Assembly: GCA_009937505.1 (NCBI GenBank)
Contig: JAACFJ010000004.1
Location: 1 to 52,739, forward strand
Reading direction: 5' to 3'
Length of the DNA stretch: 52,739 nt
DNA from: Gammaproteobacteria bacterium
Lineage (GTDB): Bacteria; Pseudomonadota; Gammaproteobacteria; Steroidobacterales; Woeseiaceae
Shown here piece after piece: positions 17,095 through 27,432 of the stretch (position 1 is the first letter of the stretch; the number at the start of each line of letters is the position of its first letter). A program made the position numbers and the translations under genes. The notes beneath the pieces are model-generated. The model did not search any database, had not been told where the DNA came from, and was given only the letters and a program-made list of their open reading frames with translations.

Positions 17095-18510
17095 TCAGGA
17101 TTTATGAAGACCCGCGATGCGCATGGCGACTTCCATGGCCTGTTCGTAGTTCAGCCGCGGATCCACCGTCGACTTGTATGCACGCGCAAGGTCACCATCC
17201 GTCAGGCCGCGGGCACCGCCGGTGCATTCGGTAACATTCTCCCCGGTGAGTTCCAGGTGCACGCCGCCGAGGTAGCTGCCCATGGACTTGTGCACACGAA
17301 AAGCGGCTTCGAGTTCCGCGACAACCTTGTCGAAGCGCCGGGTCTTTACGCCATTCGAAGTGCTCTCGGTATTGCCGTGCATGGGATCGCAGACCCAGAG
17401 GACCGGCGAACCGGTCTCCCGCACCGCTTTGATCATATCCGGGAGATGATCCTCGATGGCTCCTGCGCCAAAGCGGTGAATCAGGGTCAGGCGGCCGGGC
17501 TCGTTGTTCGGGTTGAGTATTGCAATCAGGTCCTGGATCCACTCGCGCGTCATCCCGGGGCCGATCTTGATACCGACCGGGTTGGCAATGCCACGAAAAA
17601 ACTCGACGTGCGCGCCATCAGTGGCGGCGGTTCGCATGCCGATCCAGGGAAAATGGGTCGTGAGGTTGTACCAGCGCTCGCGGCGATCGAGGAACCGCGT
17701 CTGAGCCTGTTCGTAGAGCAGGTGCAGGCCCTCGTGCGCTGCGTAGATGTCGGCTCTGCGGGTCTTGTGAACTGGCTGGCCGGCAATCGTTTCCAGGAAA
17801 TCCAGCGAATCCGAAATCGACGCGACGATCGCATGATACTCGTCGGCCATCGGGGAATGTCCGACCCAATTGACGTCCCAGTACTCGGGATGATGCAAGT
17901 CCGCGAAGCCACCGTCGATCAGTGAGCGGACAAAATTCAGGGTCAGCGCTGCGCGCTCGTAGCCGCGCAGGACTAAATCCGGGTCCGGCACTCGGTCGGC
18001 CGCGGTAAACGGGTTTCGGTTCACAAGGTCGCCGCGAAAACTCGGCAACGACTGGCCCTCCCGCGTCTCGGTATCCGCCGATCGCGGCTTGGCGTACTGC
18101 CCTGCCATACGACCGACACGAACGACCGGCTTCTTGAGGCCATAAAGGATCACGAGACTCATCTGCAGGAGAATCTTCAGCTTCGCGACGATGTTCTCCG
18201 AGGTGCAATCGTCGAAGGTCTCGGCACAGTCGCCGCCCTGGAGGATGAATGCTTCGCCGCGCTGAGCCCGCGCGATCTCGTCCTTGAGCGCGTCGATCTC
18301 CCACGACGTCACGAGCGGCGGCAGCCGGCTCAGGTCCCCAACGGCACGCTCGAGCGCCGCCTGGTCGGGATACGTCGGCTGCTGCGCCGCCGGCAACGCC
18401 TGCCAGCTCGCCGGGTGCCAGTCTGTTTTCGGGATGCTGCGGGTCAAGGGCGTGTCCGGTTCATCCGCGGGACTATGCCATGCTGCATTGCAAAACTGCA
18501 AAGCTTTCAT
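17095..18510 (-). CDS. Class II 3-deoxy-7-phosphoheptulonate synthase
   Basis: Joins phosphoenolpyruvate and erythrose 4-phosphate in the first step of the shikimate pathway. This is the plant/actinobacterial-like class II form, not AroF/G/H, with blocks LQGGDCAETFDD, VVRVGRMAGQYAKPRS, NWVGHSPM, KIGPGM, WVCDPMHGNT and GGVHLELTGENVTEC. The length from Met at 18510 is 471 residues, slightly longer than the ~450 of typical class II enzymes. In-frame Met codons at 18531 and 18549 are alternatives, and none has a strong Shine-Dalgarno. A hairpin terminator follows directly. It is transcribed away from the saccharopine-dehydrogenase-like gene. Confidence 0.95.
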   Translation of the reverse strand: MKALQFCNAAWHSPADEPDTPLTRSIPKTDWHPASWQALPAAQQPTYPDQAALERAVGDLSRLPPLVTSWEIDALKDEIARAQRGEAFILQGGDCAETFDDCTSENIVAKLKILLQMSLVILYGLKKPVVRVGRMAGQYAKPRSADTETREGQSLPSFRGDLVNRNPFTAADRVPDPDLVLRGYERAALTLNFVRSLIDGGFADLHHPEYWDVNWVGHSPMADEYHAIVASISDSLDFLETIAGQPVHKTRRADIYAAHEGLHLLYEQAQTRFLDRRERWYNLTTHFPWIGMRTAATDGAHVEFFRGIANPVGIKIGPGMTREWIQDLIAILNPNNEPGRLTLIHRFGAGAIEDHLPDMIKAVRETGSPVLWVCDPMHGNTESTSNGVKTRRFDKVVAELEAAFRVHKSMGSYLGGVHLELTGENVTECTGGARGLTDGDLARAYKSTVDPRLNYEQAMEVAMRIAGLHKS

Positions 18511-18594
18511 ATGGAAAGGTTTCGCAGACATTGGCACAATGCGCGCCATCTTCGACCCGCCCATAGCTGGCGGTTTTGTTTTAGGGAGACTCCA

Positions 18595-19761
18595 TTGAAA
18601 GAGATCCTCGTACTCGGCGCCGGCAAGATCGGCGCCCTCATATCCGGATTGCTGGCCGAAAGCGGCAACTACCGGGTCCAGCTCGCCGACGCCGAGTCCG
18701 GCATCGCAAAGTCGGTCGTTGCGGCTCATGGCCTGGACTCGCTTACCGCCTTCGACCTTGATGCGAGCGACAAGGAAGCGCTCACCGCGCACGTGCGCGA
18801 ACACAAGCCGGTCGCACTGGTTTCGAGCCTGCCCTACTTTTGCAATGTCACCGTGGCGGAAGTGGCGCGGGCCGAAGGCCTGCATTACTTCGACCTGACC
18901 GAAGACGTTGCCGTCACCGAGAGGGTCCGCTCAATCGCCGATGGCGCGTCCACCGCGTTCGTGCCGCAGTGCGGCCTCGCGCCGGGCTTCATCAGTATCG
19001 TGGCGAACGAGCTCATCCAGCACTTCGACGAATTACGCGCAGTGAAGCTGCGCGTCGGTGCGCTGCCACAGCACCCCAACAACGTGCTCAAGTATTCGCT
19101 CACCTGGTCGACCGATGGGGTCATCAACGAATACGGCAATCTCTGCAAGGCGATCGTGGACGGCGAGGAAGTAGATGTCCTGCCGCTCGAGGGCCTGGAA
19201 TCGATCGAGATCGACGGCAAGAAATATGAGGCATTCAATACCTCGGGTGGGCTGGGTTCGCTCGCAGAGACCTATGGCGATCGCGTCAACATGATGAACT
19301 ACAAGACCATCCGCTACCCCGGGCACTGCGAACAGATGCGATTGCTGATGAACGGCCTCAAGCTCAATCACGACCGGAGCACGCTTAAGCAGATACTCGA
19401 GAACGCGGTGCCGCAGACCTTGCAGGACGTGGTGATCATCTATGCGGCCGTGAATGGCCTGCAAGATGGCGAACTCCGCGAGGAAAATTACGTCAACAAG
19501 GTCTACCCGCAGGTTGTCGCCGGCCGGCTCTGGTCCGCGATACAGATCACGACCGCCGCCGGCGTCTGCAGCGTCATTGACATCGTGCTGGCAGACCCCA
19601 CTCAATACGAAGGGTTTGTTGCCCAGGAGCAGTTCCGGCTGCAGGATATCCTCGACAATCGATTTGGCCACTATTACGCACACGGTGGCAGCAATATCGA
19701 GTCAGCCGAACTGGTCGCCCGCGGCGAAACCGGACACCAGCGTAGCAACGCCGGAGAATGA
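18595..19761 (+). CDS. Saccharopine dehydrogenase-family protein
   Basis: A 388-residue NAD(P)-binding oxidoreductase. The Rossmann fold starts at once with [10 protein letters not shown] (about residues 6-15). The family block [15 protein letters not shown] lies in the middle, and an RYPGHCEQM motif near residue 238 is typical of saccharopine dehydrogenase-like enzymes. The start is a TTG at 18595, six bases after AGGGAG. The next gene, an ALDH7-type dehydrogenase, begins four bases past its stop. Together they suggest lysine breakdown through saccharopine or aminoadipate semialdehyde. Lysine 6-dehydrogenase activity is an alternative. No lysine-ketoglutarate reductase gene is visible nearby. 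Confidence 0.85.
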   Translation: MKEILVLGAGKIGALISGLLAESGNYRVQLADAESGIAKSVVAAHGLDSLTAFDLDASDKEALTAHVREHKPVALVSSLPYFCNVTVAEVARAEGLHYFDLTEDVAVTERVRSIADGASTAFVPQCGLAPGFISIVANELIQHFDELRAVKLRVGALPQHPNNVLKYSLTWSTDGVINEYGNLCKAIVDGEEVDVLPLEGLESIEIDGKKYEAFNTSGGLGSLAETYGDRVNMMNYKTIRYPGHCEQMRLLMNGLKLNHDRSTLKQILENAVPQTLQDVVIIYAAVNGLQDGELREENYVNKVYPQVVAGRLWSAIQITTAAGVCSVIDIVLADPTQYEGFVAQEQFRLQDILDNRFGHYYAHGGSNIESAELVARGETGHQRSNAGE

Positions 19762-19765
19762 CATC

Positions 19766-21283
<1,518 letters not shown>

Positions 21284-21286
21284 AAA

Positions 21287-21320
21287 CCTACGGGGAAACT
21301 TATGGGGAACTTATGGGGAC
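21287..21320 (+). repeat. Three degenerate copies of an 11-12 bp motif
   Basis: CCTACGGGGAAA (21287-21298), CTTATGGGGAA (21299-21309) and CTTATGGGGAC (21310-21320) are successive near-copies. The last overlaps the left end of the palindrome starting at 21315. They begin four bases after the aldehyde dehydrogenase stop. Confidence 0.75.
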
Positions 21321-21372
21321 AGTGACTTTAAGTGCCAGGCGAAGTCGCCTGGCACTTAAAGTCACTGTCCCC
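21315..21372. repeat. Perfect 28-bp inverted repeat with 2-base loop
   Basis: The left arm 21315-21342 begins GGGGACAGTGACTTTAAG, and the right arm 21345-21372 is its exact reverse complement, ending in CACTGTCCCC. The two bases between are AG. As RNA it would form a very stable hairpin from either strand, so it may end or attenuate transcription between the converging dehydrogenase and asparaginase genes. GGGGACAGTGACT-type ends are reminiscent of repeats seen next to REP-associated tyrosine transposases in gammaproteobacteria; that likeness is from memory. Confidence 0.9.
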
Positions 21373-21420
21373 TAATTGATGAAGTCGCCTGGCACTTAAA
21401 GTCACTGTCCCCTAATTGAT
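21341..21420. repeat. Exact tandem duplication of a 40-bp unit
   Basis: Bases 21341-21380 and 21381-21420 are identical. Each unit starts GAAGTCGCCTGGCACTTAAA and ends CCTAATTGAT, and contains the whole right arm of the inverted repeat. The second copy runs into the coding end of the asparaginase gene. Confidence 0.95.
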
Positions 21421-21905
21421 TCGAAGCGGTTTTCCGCGCGGTTCTTGCGAACTTCGCCGGCCGTGAACATCTGTCCGCTCATCGCGATGTAGACGCCCGG
21501 TGCTGATACCTGCACCGCGGCCACGGCCATGCCGACGTTGAAAATGGCATCCGTGGTTCTGAATCGCGCCGGGGTAAGCGCCCCCGTAAGGACGATCGTC
21601 TTGTCGCCCAGTCCCTGCAGGGCTTCGGCCGTCTCCGGCATCGTGTCCGTACCGTGGGTAATTATGTAGAAACTCGCGTCGTCCTTCTCGATGTAGCCAC
21701 GCAGCTCGGCTCGATCTGCATCGGTCATTTCCAGGCTGTCTTTTTGCAACAACGGCGTAATCTCGTAGTCAAACTGGACGAGACCTTCCTTGAGGATGTG
21801 TTCGACCTGCGACTCGCCGACTTCGAACTGGCTCAGCGCGTCAAAGTAGATCTTGTCAATCGTACCGCCGGTCGTTATGAATCGGATGAACATGGAGCGA
21901 AGCAT
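21402..21905 (-). CDS. Small asparaginase-family protein
   Basis: A 167-residue protein with the N-terminal asparaginase core: TTGGTIDK near residue 11 holds the first catalytic Thr, and ITHGTDTM near residue 82 holds the second Thr-Asp pair. It is about half the length of E. coli AnsA/AnsB. I know similar short asparaginase-like proteins that end soon after VRKNRxxxRFE, as here, so this is probably a complete short-form protein rather than a truncation. The final residues S-I-R-G-Q and the TGA stop come from the flanking 40-bp repeat. A start at the second Met (21893), matching MFIRFITTGGT, is an alternative. Confidence 0.8.
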   Translation of the reverse strand: MLRSMFIRFITTGGTIDKIYFDALSQFEVGESQVEHILKEGLVQFDYEITPLLQKDSLEMTDADRAELRGYIEKDDASFYIITHGTDTMPETAEALQGLGDKTIVLTGALTPARFRTTDAIFNVGMAVAAVQVSAPGVYIAMSGQMFTAGEVRKNRAENRFESIRGQ

Positions 21906-21955
21906 GCCACCAAAACGGCCCGATCAACAGCCGCCAGCCCTGCTATTATGACGCC

Positions 21956-23374
21956 ATGAAATCGACAATCCGACGCGCATTCATTGCAGGCCTCTGCAGC
22001 CTGATCGCATACACTGCGAGCGCCGCGGGCAACACGGTCGTCGTTCTTGAAATCAAGGGCGGCATCGGCGTTGCGACCGCAGACTACCTGGCAAGCGGCA
22101 TTCGCCGCGCCGAGGAACAAAACGCCGAACTGATCATCATCGACATCGACACGCCAGGCGGCCTCGTCAAGCCGATGCGAGACATGGTGCAGGATATCCT
22201 CGGCTCATCGGTCCCGGTCGCCACTTACGTGACACCAGCCGGCGCCCGGGCGGACAGCGCGGGAACGTACATCCTGCTCGCCAGCCACATTGCGGCCATG
22301 TCGCCGACCACGCACCTTGGAGCTGCGACGCCTGTTTCTCTGAACGGTGAGGACGTTACTCCGCCCAACCCAGGGGGCGAGTCTCTGGAGAAGCCGGCTG
22401 ACAGCGAAACCGAAGGTGACGAAGAGTCGACCGAGCCGGAGCCCGCTCCCATGCCCGGCAGCGCAATGGAACGCAAGGTGCTGAACGATGCGGTCGCCTA
22501 CATTCGCGGGCTGGCCGAGCGTCATGGGCGCAACGCGGAATGGGCCGAGAAAGCGGTCACCGAAGCCGCGACTCTCACGGCCGAAGAAGCGCTTGAGCAG
22601 AACGTCATCGAATTCATCGCCACCGACCACGCGGACCTGCTGCAGCAGCTCGATGGTTTCGAGGTAAAGATGGACTCCCAGCAGGTCGCCCTCGAAACAG
22701 GCGACGCAACGATCGAGGAATTCGAACCGAACTGGCGCATCAAGATACTCTCAGCCATCGCGAATCCCGAAATCGTGCTGCTGCTCGGCATAATCGGGCT
22801 CTACGGGCTCATGTACGAAGGCTGGAATCCCGGGGCGATCGTCCCGGGGGTCGTCGGCGTCATCTGCCTGCTGCTCGCGGCCTACGCCCTGCAGGTGCTG
22901 CCGGTGAATTACGCGGGCCTGGCCTTGATCATCGTCGGTATCGCCCTCATGACTGCAGAAGCGTTCGCGCCGAGCTTCGGTGCGCTCGGACTGGGCGGAA
23001 TCGCCGCCTTCGTCTTCGGCGCTATCATGATGTTCGACAGTGACGTTCCAGGATTCGGTATTTCGGTGGGTTTTGTGATCGGTCTCGCGATTCTTGCAGC
23101 GCTGGCGATAATCTGGCTCGTCGGCTATGCGCTGAAGCTGCGCAGGCGCGGCGCTGTATCCGGGCGCGGATCGATCATCGGCGGCATGGGTACCGCCGTG
23201 CAGGACTTTACCGGCGACGGCAAGGTCTGGCTGGAAGGTGAAGCCTGGGCTGCGCACAGCAATGTGCCGATACGAAAGGACCAACAGGTTGTCGTGCGCG
23301 CAATGAAGGGCCTGACGCTCGAGGTCGAACCGACATCCGAGCCCGACCCGGGCGACGCACAGCTCCAGACCTGA
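21956..23374 (+). CDS. NfeD-family membrane serine protease
   Basis: A 472-residue protein of the long NfeD (NfeD1b) type. It has a signal peptide (residues 1-24, ending ASA-A) and a ClpP/crotonase-like protease domain with DIDTPGGLV near residue 60 and the catalytic block [12 protein letters not shown] near residue 95. Four or more membrane helices lie between about residues 265 and 390, and a C-terminal OB-like domain contains [12 protein letters not shown]. An acidic, Pro/Glu-rich insert sits near residues 130-165. Such proteins are partners of stomatin-like proteins, and the gene for one follows after 35 bases, so the pair probably forms a membrane quality-control unit. Confidence 0.92.
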   Translation: MKSTIRRAFIAGLCSLIAYTASAAGNTVVVLEIKGGIGVATADYLASGIRRAEEQNAELIIIDIDTPGGLVKPMRDMVQDILGSSVPVATYVTPAGARADSAGTYILLASHIAAMSPTTHLGAATPVSLNGEDVTPPNPGGESLEKPADSETEGDEESTEPEPAPMPGSAMERKVLNDAVAYIRGLAERHGRNAEWAEKAVTEAATLTAEEALEQNVIEFIATDHADLLQQLDGFEVKMDSQQVALETGDATIEEFEPNWRIKILSAIANPEIVLLLGIIGLYGLMYEGWNPGAIVPGVVGVICLLLAAYALQVLPVNYAGLALIIVGIALMTAEAFAPSFGALGLGGIAAFVFGAIMMFDSDVPGFGISVGFVIGLAILAALAIIWLVGYALKLRRRGAVSGRGSIIGGMGTAVQDFTGDGKVWLEGEAWAAHSNVPIRKDQQVVVRAMKGLTLEVEPTSEPDPGDAQLQT

Positions 23375-23409
23375 AACACGACTACAGACATGCAAACGAG
23401 GAAATAACG

Positions 23410-24171
23410 ATGGAACTCGCAACAATCGGACTGATCGCTGCGCTCGTCATAGTCATCGCCTACAACACGTTCAAGATCCTCAAGGAATACGAGCGAGGCG
23501 TTGTATTCTTCCTCGGCCGGTTCCAGACGGTCAAGGGGCCCGGCCTGATCATCCTGATCCCCGGCCTGCAAAAAATGGTCAAGGTGGACTTGCGCGTCAT
23601 CGTGCTCGACGTGCCGACGCAGGACGTCATTTCCAGGGACAATGTGTCCGTACGGGTCAACGCGGTTATCTATTTCCGCATCGTGGACCCGGAGAAGGCC
23701 GTCATTCGCGTCGCCAACGTGTTCGAAGCCACCAGCCAGCTGTCGCAGACGACGTTGCGGTCGGTGCTCGGCCAGCACGAACTCGACGATATGCTCGCGG
23801 AACGCGACCGGCTCAACGAGGACATCCAGGAAATCCTCGACCAGCGCACCGACAACTGGGGCATCAAGGTCGCCAACGTGGAAATCAAGCACGTCGATCT
23901 CGACGAGAGCATGATCCGCGCGATCGCCCAGCAGGCAGAAGCCGAACGCGCACGGCGTGCGAAAGTCATCAACGCCGAGGGTGAAAAGCAGGCGGCGACG
24001 ATGCTTGCGGAAGCGGCGGCCATGCTGGCCAAGGAAGAATCGGCATTGACACTCCGCTACCTGCAGACGCTCAAGGAAATCGCCAACGAGAAGAGCAACA
24101 CGATCGTCTTCCCCATCGATCTCGTTGAAAAGATGGGTTCCGCGGCCAAGGCCCTGGGCGGGGACCGTTAA
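23410..24171 (+). CDS. Slipin, SPFH/stomatin-family protein
   Basis: A 253-residue protein with one N-terminal membrane helix (about residues 5-20) and an SPFH/band-7 domain ([12 protein letters not shown] near residue 27 through [10 protein letters not shown] near residue 160). A charged alanine-rich coiled coil ([18 protein letters not shown]) follows. It builds oligomers in membranes and works with NfeD proteases. It is translated just after the NfeD gene on the same strand, the usual bacterial arrangement. Confidence 0.95.
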   Translation: MELATIGLIAALVIVIAYNTFKILKEYERGVVFFLGRFQTVKGPGLIILIPGLQKMVKVDLRVIVLDVPTQDVISRDNVSVRVNAVIYFRIVDPEKAVIRVANVFEATSQLSQTTLRSVLGQHELDDMLAERDRLNEDIQEILDQRTDNWGIKVANVEIKHVDLDESMIRAIAQQAEAERARRAKVINAEGEKQAATMLAEAAAMLAKEESALTLRYLQTLKEIANEKSNTIVFPIDLVEKMGSAAKALGGDR

Positions 24172-24198
24172 GCAGGCTGACGCTGCTCCGGGCCGGGG

Positions 24199-25575
24199 CT
24201 AGCGTCTTTCCGCTGCGGGCGGGATATCGACGGTGATGCATGCGCCGCCGAGCGAGGATTGCCCGATCGTAAGCGAGCCCCCGTAGGATTTCGCGATATC
24301 GCGGACGATTGCGAGGCCTATGCCGTGCCCCGGCGTCGCTTCGTCGAGCCGGGTGCCCCGTTCGAGCAACGCCTCCGCTGCCTCTTGCGGAATTCCCGGA
24401 CCGTCATCGTTCACGGTTAGCCGCATGCCTCCCGCGGCCGCCGGCGTGTTCCCCGACGGCCGGACGTTGATCGATACCCTGCCCTTGCACCACTTGCAGG
24501 CGTTGTCCAGCAGGTTACCGGCCAGTTCGAGAAAGTCTCCCGTATCCCCCCGGAACTTCATATCCGGCGCCACCTCGGCCTCGATCGTCGGCTGCTTGTC
24601 GTGATAAACCTTGCGCAGCCCGCTCACCAGTCGCTCGACCTCTTTCGCCACGGGCACCGGGCCGAGGACCAGGTTATCGGCCGTCGATGCGGCAGGTTTT
24701 CTCAGCTGGTAGCGGACGATCTCGTCCATACGTTCGATTTGTTCATTGAAGCGGCTCTGCACCTGCGGCGACGATTCTTTGTCGGCAATGAGTGCCCGCA
24801 TCGCGGCCAGCGGCGTCTTAAGGCTGTGCGCGAGATTATCGAGCGTGTTCCGGTAGCGGTCCGAACGCGCGCGCTCGTTGTCGATCAACAGGTTCATGTT
24901 GCGCGCGACCCCGGTCAGCTCGGTCGGGAACTTCTCCGACAGCGATGCGCGCTTGCCCTCCTCGATGTCACCGATCTCCGTCTCGATCTGTCGCAGCGGC
25001 CGCAGCAGGCCGCGCATGAGTATCGAAATGGACAACAGCATGATCAGCGCGATGGCAGCGAACCAGCCTATCAGCTGACGCCGAAACTCGGCGACCTGGG
25101 CATTGAACGAATCGAGGCTCTCGGCGACCTTGAAGACGTAAGGTTTGAGTTCGCCGTCCGGGAACTCCCATTGCACGGCAAGGCTGAGTGTCAGCAGCGG
25201 CGTGCCGTCGTCCAGCGACTCGCGTTCGAAGACGCGGGTGCCGAGCCGGGGAAATCCGCCCTGGGGTATCTCGAGGCCGAGCGCCGAGCGTGAGCGCCAG
25301 GTTAGCTGACCGCCGTCGTCCCGCAGTTCCCCGTAGAGACCCGAGCCGATGGTGTTGAAGCGTTCCTCGTGCAGGTCCGGCGGAAAGCTCAGGGCGCCCT
25401 CGTCATTAGGATTCGCCGCGGCCAGGAGTTGCATCAGGTGACCGTCGAGGATGTCGCGCCTGGCCTGCTCGCCGGCCGTGCGAAAAGCGGTATCCAGGAC
25501 GACAACGGTCGCGCCGAAGAACAGCAGCAGCAGCACGCTGACCGATATCAACAAGCGTGCGCTTAACGATGACAT
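24199..25575 (-). CDS. Sensor histidine kinase, PhoQ-like
   Basis: A 458-residue membrane kinase. It has a first helix at residues 7-29, a periplasmic sensor domain to about residue 168 and a second helix at 170-190. A HAMP-like linker follows, then the H box NLAHSLKTPL with H250, the N box LLDNACKW and the G boxes DDGPGIP and GHGIGLAIV. The short sensor and the LAHSLKTPLAAM block resemble PhoQ-type kinases, but the acidic divalent-cation patch cannot be confirmed by eye. The cognate regulator gene lies 22 bases upstream. Confidence 0.9.
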   Translation of the reverse strand: MSSLSARLLISVSVLLLLFFGATVVVLDTAFRTAGEQARRDILDGHLMQLLAAANPNDEGALSFPPDLHEERFNTIGSGLYGELRDDGGQLTWRSRSALGLEIPQGGFPRLGTRVFERESLDDGTPLLTLSLAVQWEFPDGELKPYVFKVAESLDSFNAQVAEFRRQLIGWFAAIALIMLLSISILMRGLLRPLRQIETEIGDIEEGKRASLSEKFPTELTGVARNMNLLIDNERARSDRYRNTLDNLAHSLKTPLAAMRALIADKESSPQVQSRFNEQIERMDEIVRYQLRKPAASTADNLVLGPVPVAKEVERLVSGLRKVYHDKQPTIEAEVAPDMKFRGDTGDFLELAGNLLDNACKWCKGRVSINVRPSGNTPAAAGGMRLTVNDDGPGIPQEAAEALLERGTRLDEATPGHGIGLAIVRDIAKSYGGSLTIGQSSLGGACITVDIPPAAERR

Positions 25576-25597
25576 GACCGTCGCGTGCTGACTGCGA

Positions 25598-26284
25598 TTA
25601 CTCGGACTGATTGCGCTCTAGCGCGAACCTGTAGCCGCGGCCGCGCAGCGTCTCGATCGGCTTCAGCGAATTTGCCGGATCGAGCTTCTTGCGCAAGCGG
25701 CCGATAAACACCTCGATGACGTTACTGTCGCGCTCGAAATCCTGGTCATACAGCCGCTCGGTCAGCTCGGTCTTCGAAATCACCTGACCCGCCCTCAGCA
25801 TCAGGTATTCGATGATCTTGTACTCGAAGCTGGTCAACTCGACAGGCGCGCCATCGACCGTGACGTCCTGCCGCGCCATGTCGAGCACCACCGGCCCCGC
25901 CGTCATCATGGAGGACGCCCAACCGCCGCTGCGCCGCAGCAGCGCGTGCACGCGGGCGCCGACTTCCTCGAAATGAAATGGTTTGACGACGTAGTCGTCC
26001 GCGCCTGCGCTCAGCCCGTCGACCTTGTCCTGCCAGCGATCGCGAGCTGTAAGGATGAGAATCGGGTAGGTCTTGCCCTTGTCGCGCGCCTCGCGAATGA
26101 TGTCGAGCCCTGAAATCTCCGGCAGTCCCAGGTCGATGATTGCCAGGTCGACCGGATACTCCAGCGCGAAGTAAAGGCCCTCGCGCCCGTCCGCCGCCTG
26201 CTCGACCGCATAGCCTGCTTCGCCGAGCTGATTCACCAGCGACTCGCGCAGGGTGTTGTCGTCTTCTATGACCAGCAAACGCAT
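25598..26284 (-). CDS. Response regulator, OmpR/PhoP family
   Basis: A 228-residue transcription factor. The receiver domain has E-D-D at residues 7-9, phosphoacceptor D51 in IIDLGLPEISG, T-A near residue 79 and K101 in VVKPFHFEE. The C-terminal winged helix contains ELTSFEYKIIEYLM and the recognition region SNVIEVFIGRLRKK. It is the first gene of a kinase pair, and a PepSY-like gene lies 14 bases upstream on the same strand, which suggests that this secreted protein belongs to the system. Confidence 0.95.
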   Translation of the reverse strand: MRLLVIEDDNTLRESLVNQLGEAGYAVEQAADGREGLYFALEYPVDLAIIDLGLPEISGLDIIREARDKGKTYPILILTARDRWQDKVDGLSAGADDYVVKPFHFEEVGARVHALLRRSGGWASSMMTAGPVVLDMARQDVTVDGAPVELTSFEYKIIEYLMLRAGQVISKTELTERLYDQDFERDSNVIEVFIGRLRKKLDPANSLKPIETLRGRGYRFALERNQSE

Positions 26285-26298
26285 TTGAATGCCCCTTG

Positions 26299-26616
26299 CT
26301 AACCTCGTGACCGGCCGCGGACCTTTTCAGTCTTGACCTTGCCGTCCTTGGTCAGGTAGCGGATGTAATGTGTCTCCCGATCACCGTCGCGCCGGGTCTC
26401 GGCACTCAGGATGCGATCCACGTCGCCGCGCCGGCGCACCGACTCGATTGCCTGGTCCAGCGTCATGCCGTCCTTGGCAACCCGCAGGTCCGGCCTGGGT
26501 GCCTGCTGGTGCTGCACGTGCAGCTGCCGTAGTGCCTCCTCGACATCGAAGGCGTTGGCTGCTGAGGGCATCAGCAGCACGGCTGCCGTCAGTGATATGA
26601 GAATTGATCTGATCAC
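26299..26616 (-). CDS. PepSY-like periplasmic protein
   Basis: A 105-residue exported protein with a signal peptide (cleavage after SAANA, about residue 22) and one PepSY-like module: a helix LDQAIESVRRRG, then strands ILSAETRRDG and HYIRYLTKDGKVKTEKV. I place the start at GTG 26616, which gives a proper signal peptide. Upstream in-frame ATGs at 26724 and 26709 would put ~35 polar residues in front of it. It ends 14 bases before the response-regulator gene. PepSY proteins next to PhoPQ-like systems are common, but their role there is not settled. Confidence 0.8.
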   Translation of the reverse strand: MIRSILISLTAAVLLMPSAANAFDVEEALRQLHVQHQQAPRPDLRVAKDGMTLDQAIESVRRRGDVDRILSAETRRDGDRETHYIRYLTKDGKVKTEKVRGRSRG

Positions 26617-26735
26617 TTGCTTTCTTTCCGGTATCTGGCGCGAGCCAAGGCCCGCAATCAACTCGCCGACAGTGTCCTCTGCCGGCGAGCCGATTGCAAC
26701 GAAGTGCATCACAGTGATTGCCAAGACGCCTGCAA

Positions 26736-27290
26736 TCAGCCGGCGGGGCGAATATCGACGCGCACCCGAATCTCACGGCCCGGATCGTACGGCATCCGGG
26801 TTTCGAATTTCTGTCCGTGATAGCGGTACACCACGCGGTAGCCGTCGATACGCTCCTCCTGGTGCGACGTCATGCGCGTTTCGCAGCGCTCGACCGGTCT
26901 CGTGTACTCGGTCGTGCGGTAAGCGGCTCCATAGCGTCGCTTGGCGCTGTCGTTGCCGACCGCGGCGCCGATGATGGTCCCGGCCACGGTAGCAGCGTCG
27001 TTGCCACGGCCGCTGCCGAACTGGTGACCGATCACACCACCGACGACCGCACCCACCAGGGTGCGCACACCGCTGCCCGGCACGGGCCGCTCGACGCTGT
27101 AGTACTCGGTCTCCTGCCAGCACTCGCGTACCGGCGTATTCACCGTAACGTAGCGAACGATCGGCTCCGAGCTGATCACCCGCGCATAGTCATACTGGGC
27201 AGCTGCCGCCTGCGCGGAAACCACTGTGAGCAGCGAAACTGCGACCAGACCTGTCATTACTCGTCGTGCGTTCATTGCTTTGGTATCCAT
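26736..27290 (-). CDS. Glycine-zipper 2TM-domain envelope protein
   Basis: A 184-residue exported protein. The signal peptide ends near ASA/AAA-Q at about residue 26-30. The central segment VGAVVGGVIGHQFGSGRGND...AGTIIGAAVGN is a glycine-zipper 2TM domain, as in the 17-kDa surface-antigen family. Cys codons in RECWQ and RCETR may form a disulfide. There is no lipobox. ATG 27290, preceded by AGGA, is chosen; Met at 27275 is an alternative. It lies upstream of the PepSY gene on the same strand with a 119-bp gap. Confidence 0.85.
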   Translation of the reverse strand: MDTKAMNARRVMTGLVAVSLLTVVSAQAAAAQYDYARVISSEPIVRYVTVNTPVRECWQETEYYSVERPVPGSGVRTLVGAVVGGVIGHQFGSGRGNDAATVAGTIIGAAVGNDSAKRRYGAAYRTTEYTRPVERCETRMTSHQEERIDGYRVVYRYHGQKFETRMPYDPGREIRVRVDIRPAG

Positions 27291-27432
27291 TGTTCCTGAC
27301 CTTTCGCTTGCGACCGGCCCTGTTGCCAGCCTGGGAACAAGATTACGCGCGAGGCAATGAACAAAGGCTGAACAAAAAACGGCAAAAAAAGCCTGAAAAC
27401 TGAATGCTTTATGAACGAACGCGCTGCGACGT

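Noticed and set aside
21341-21420. CRISPR array
   Set aside because: Only two adjacent identical 40-bp units without spacers and with no cas genes nearby.
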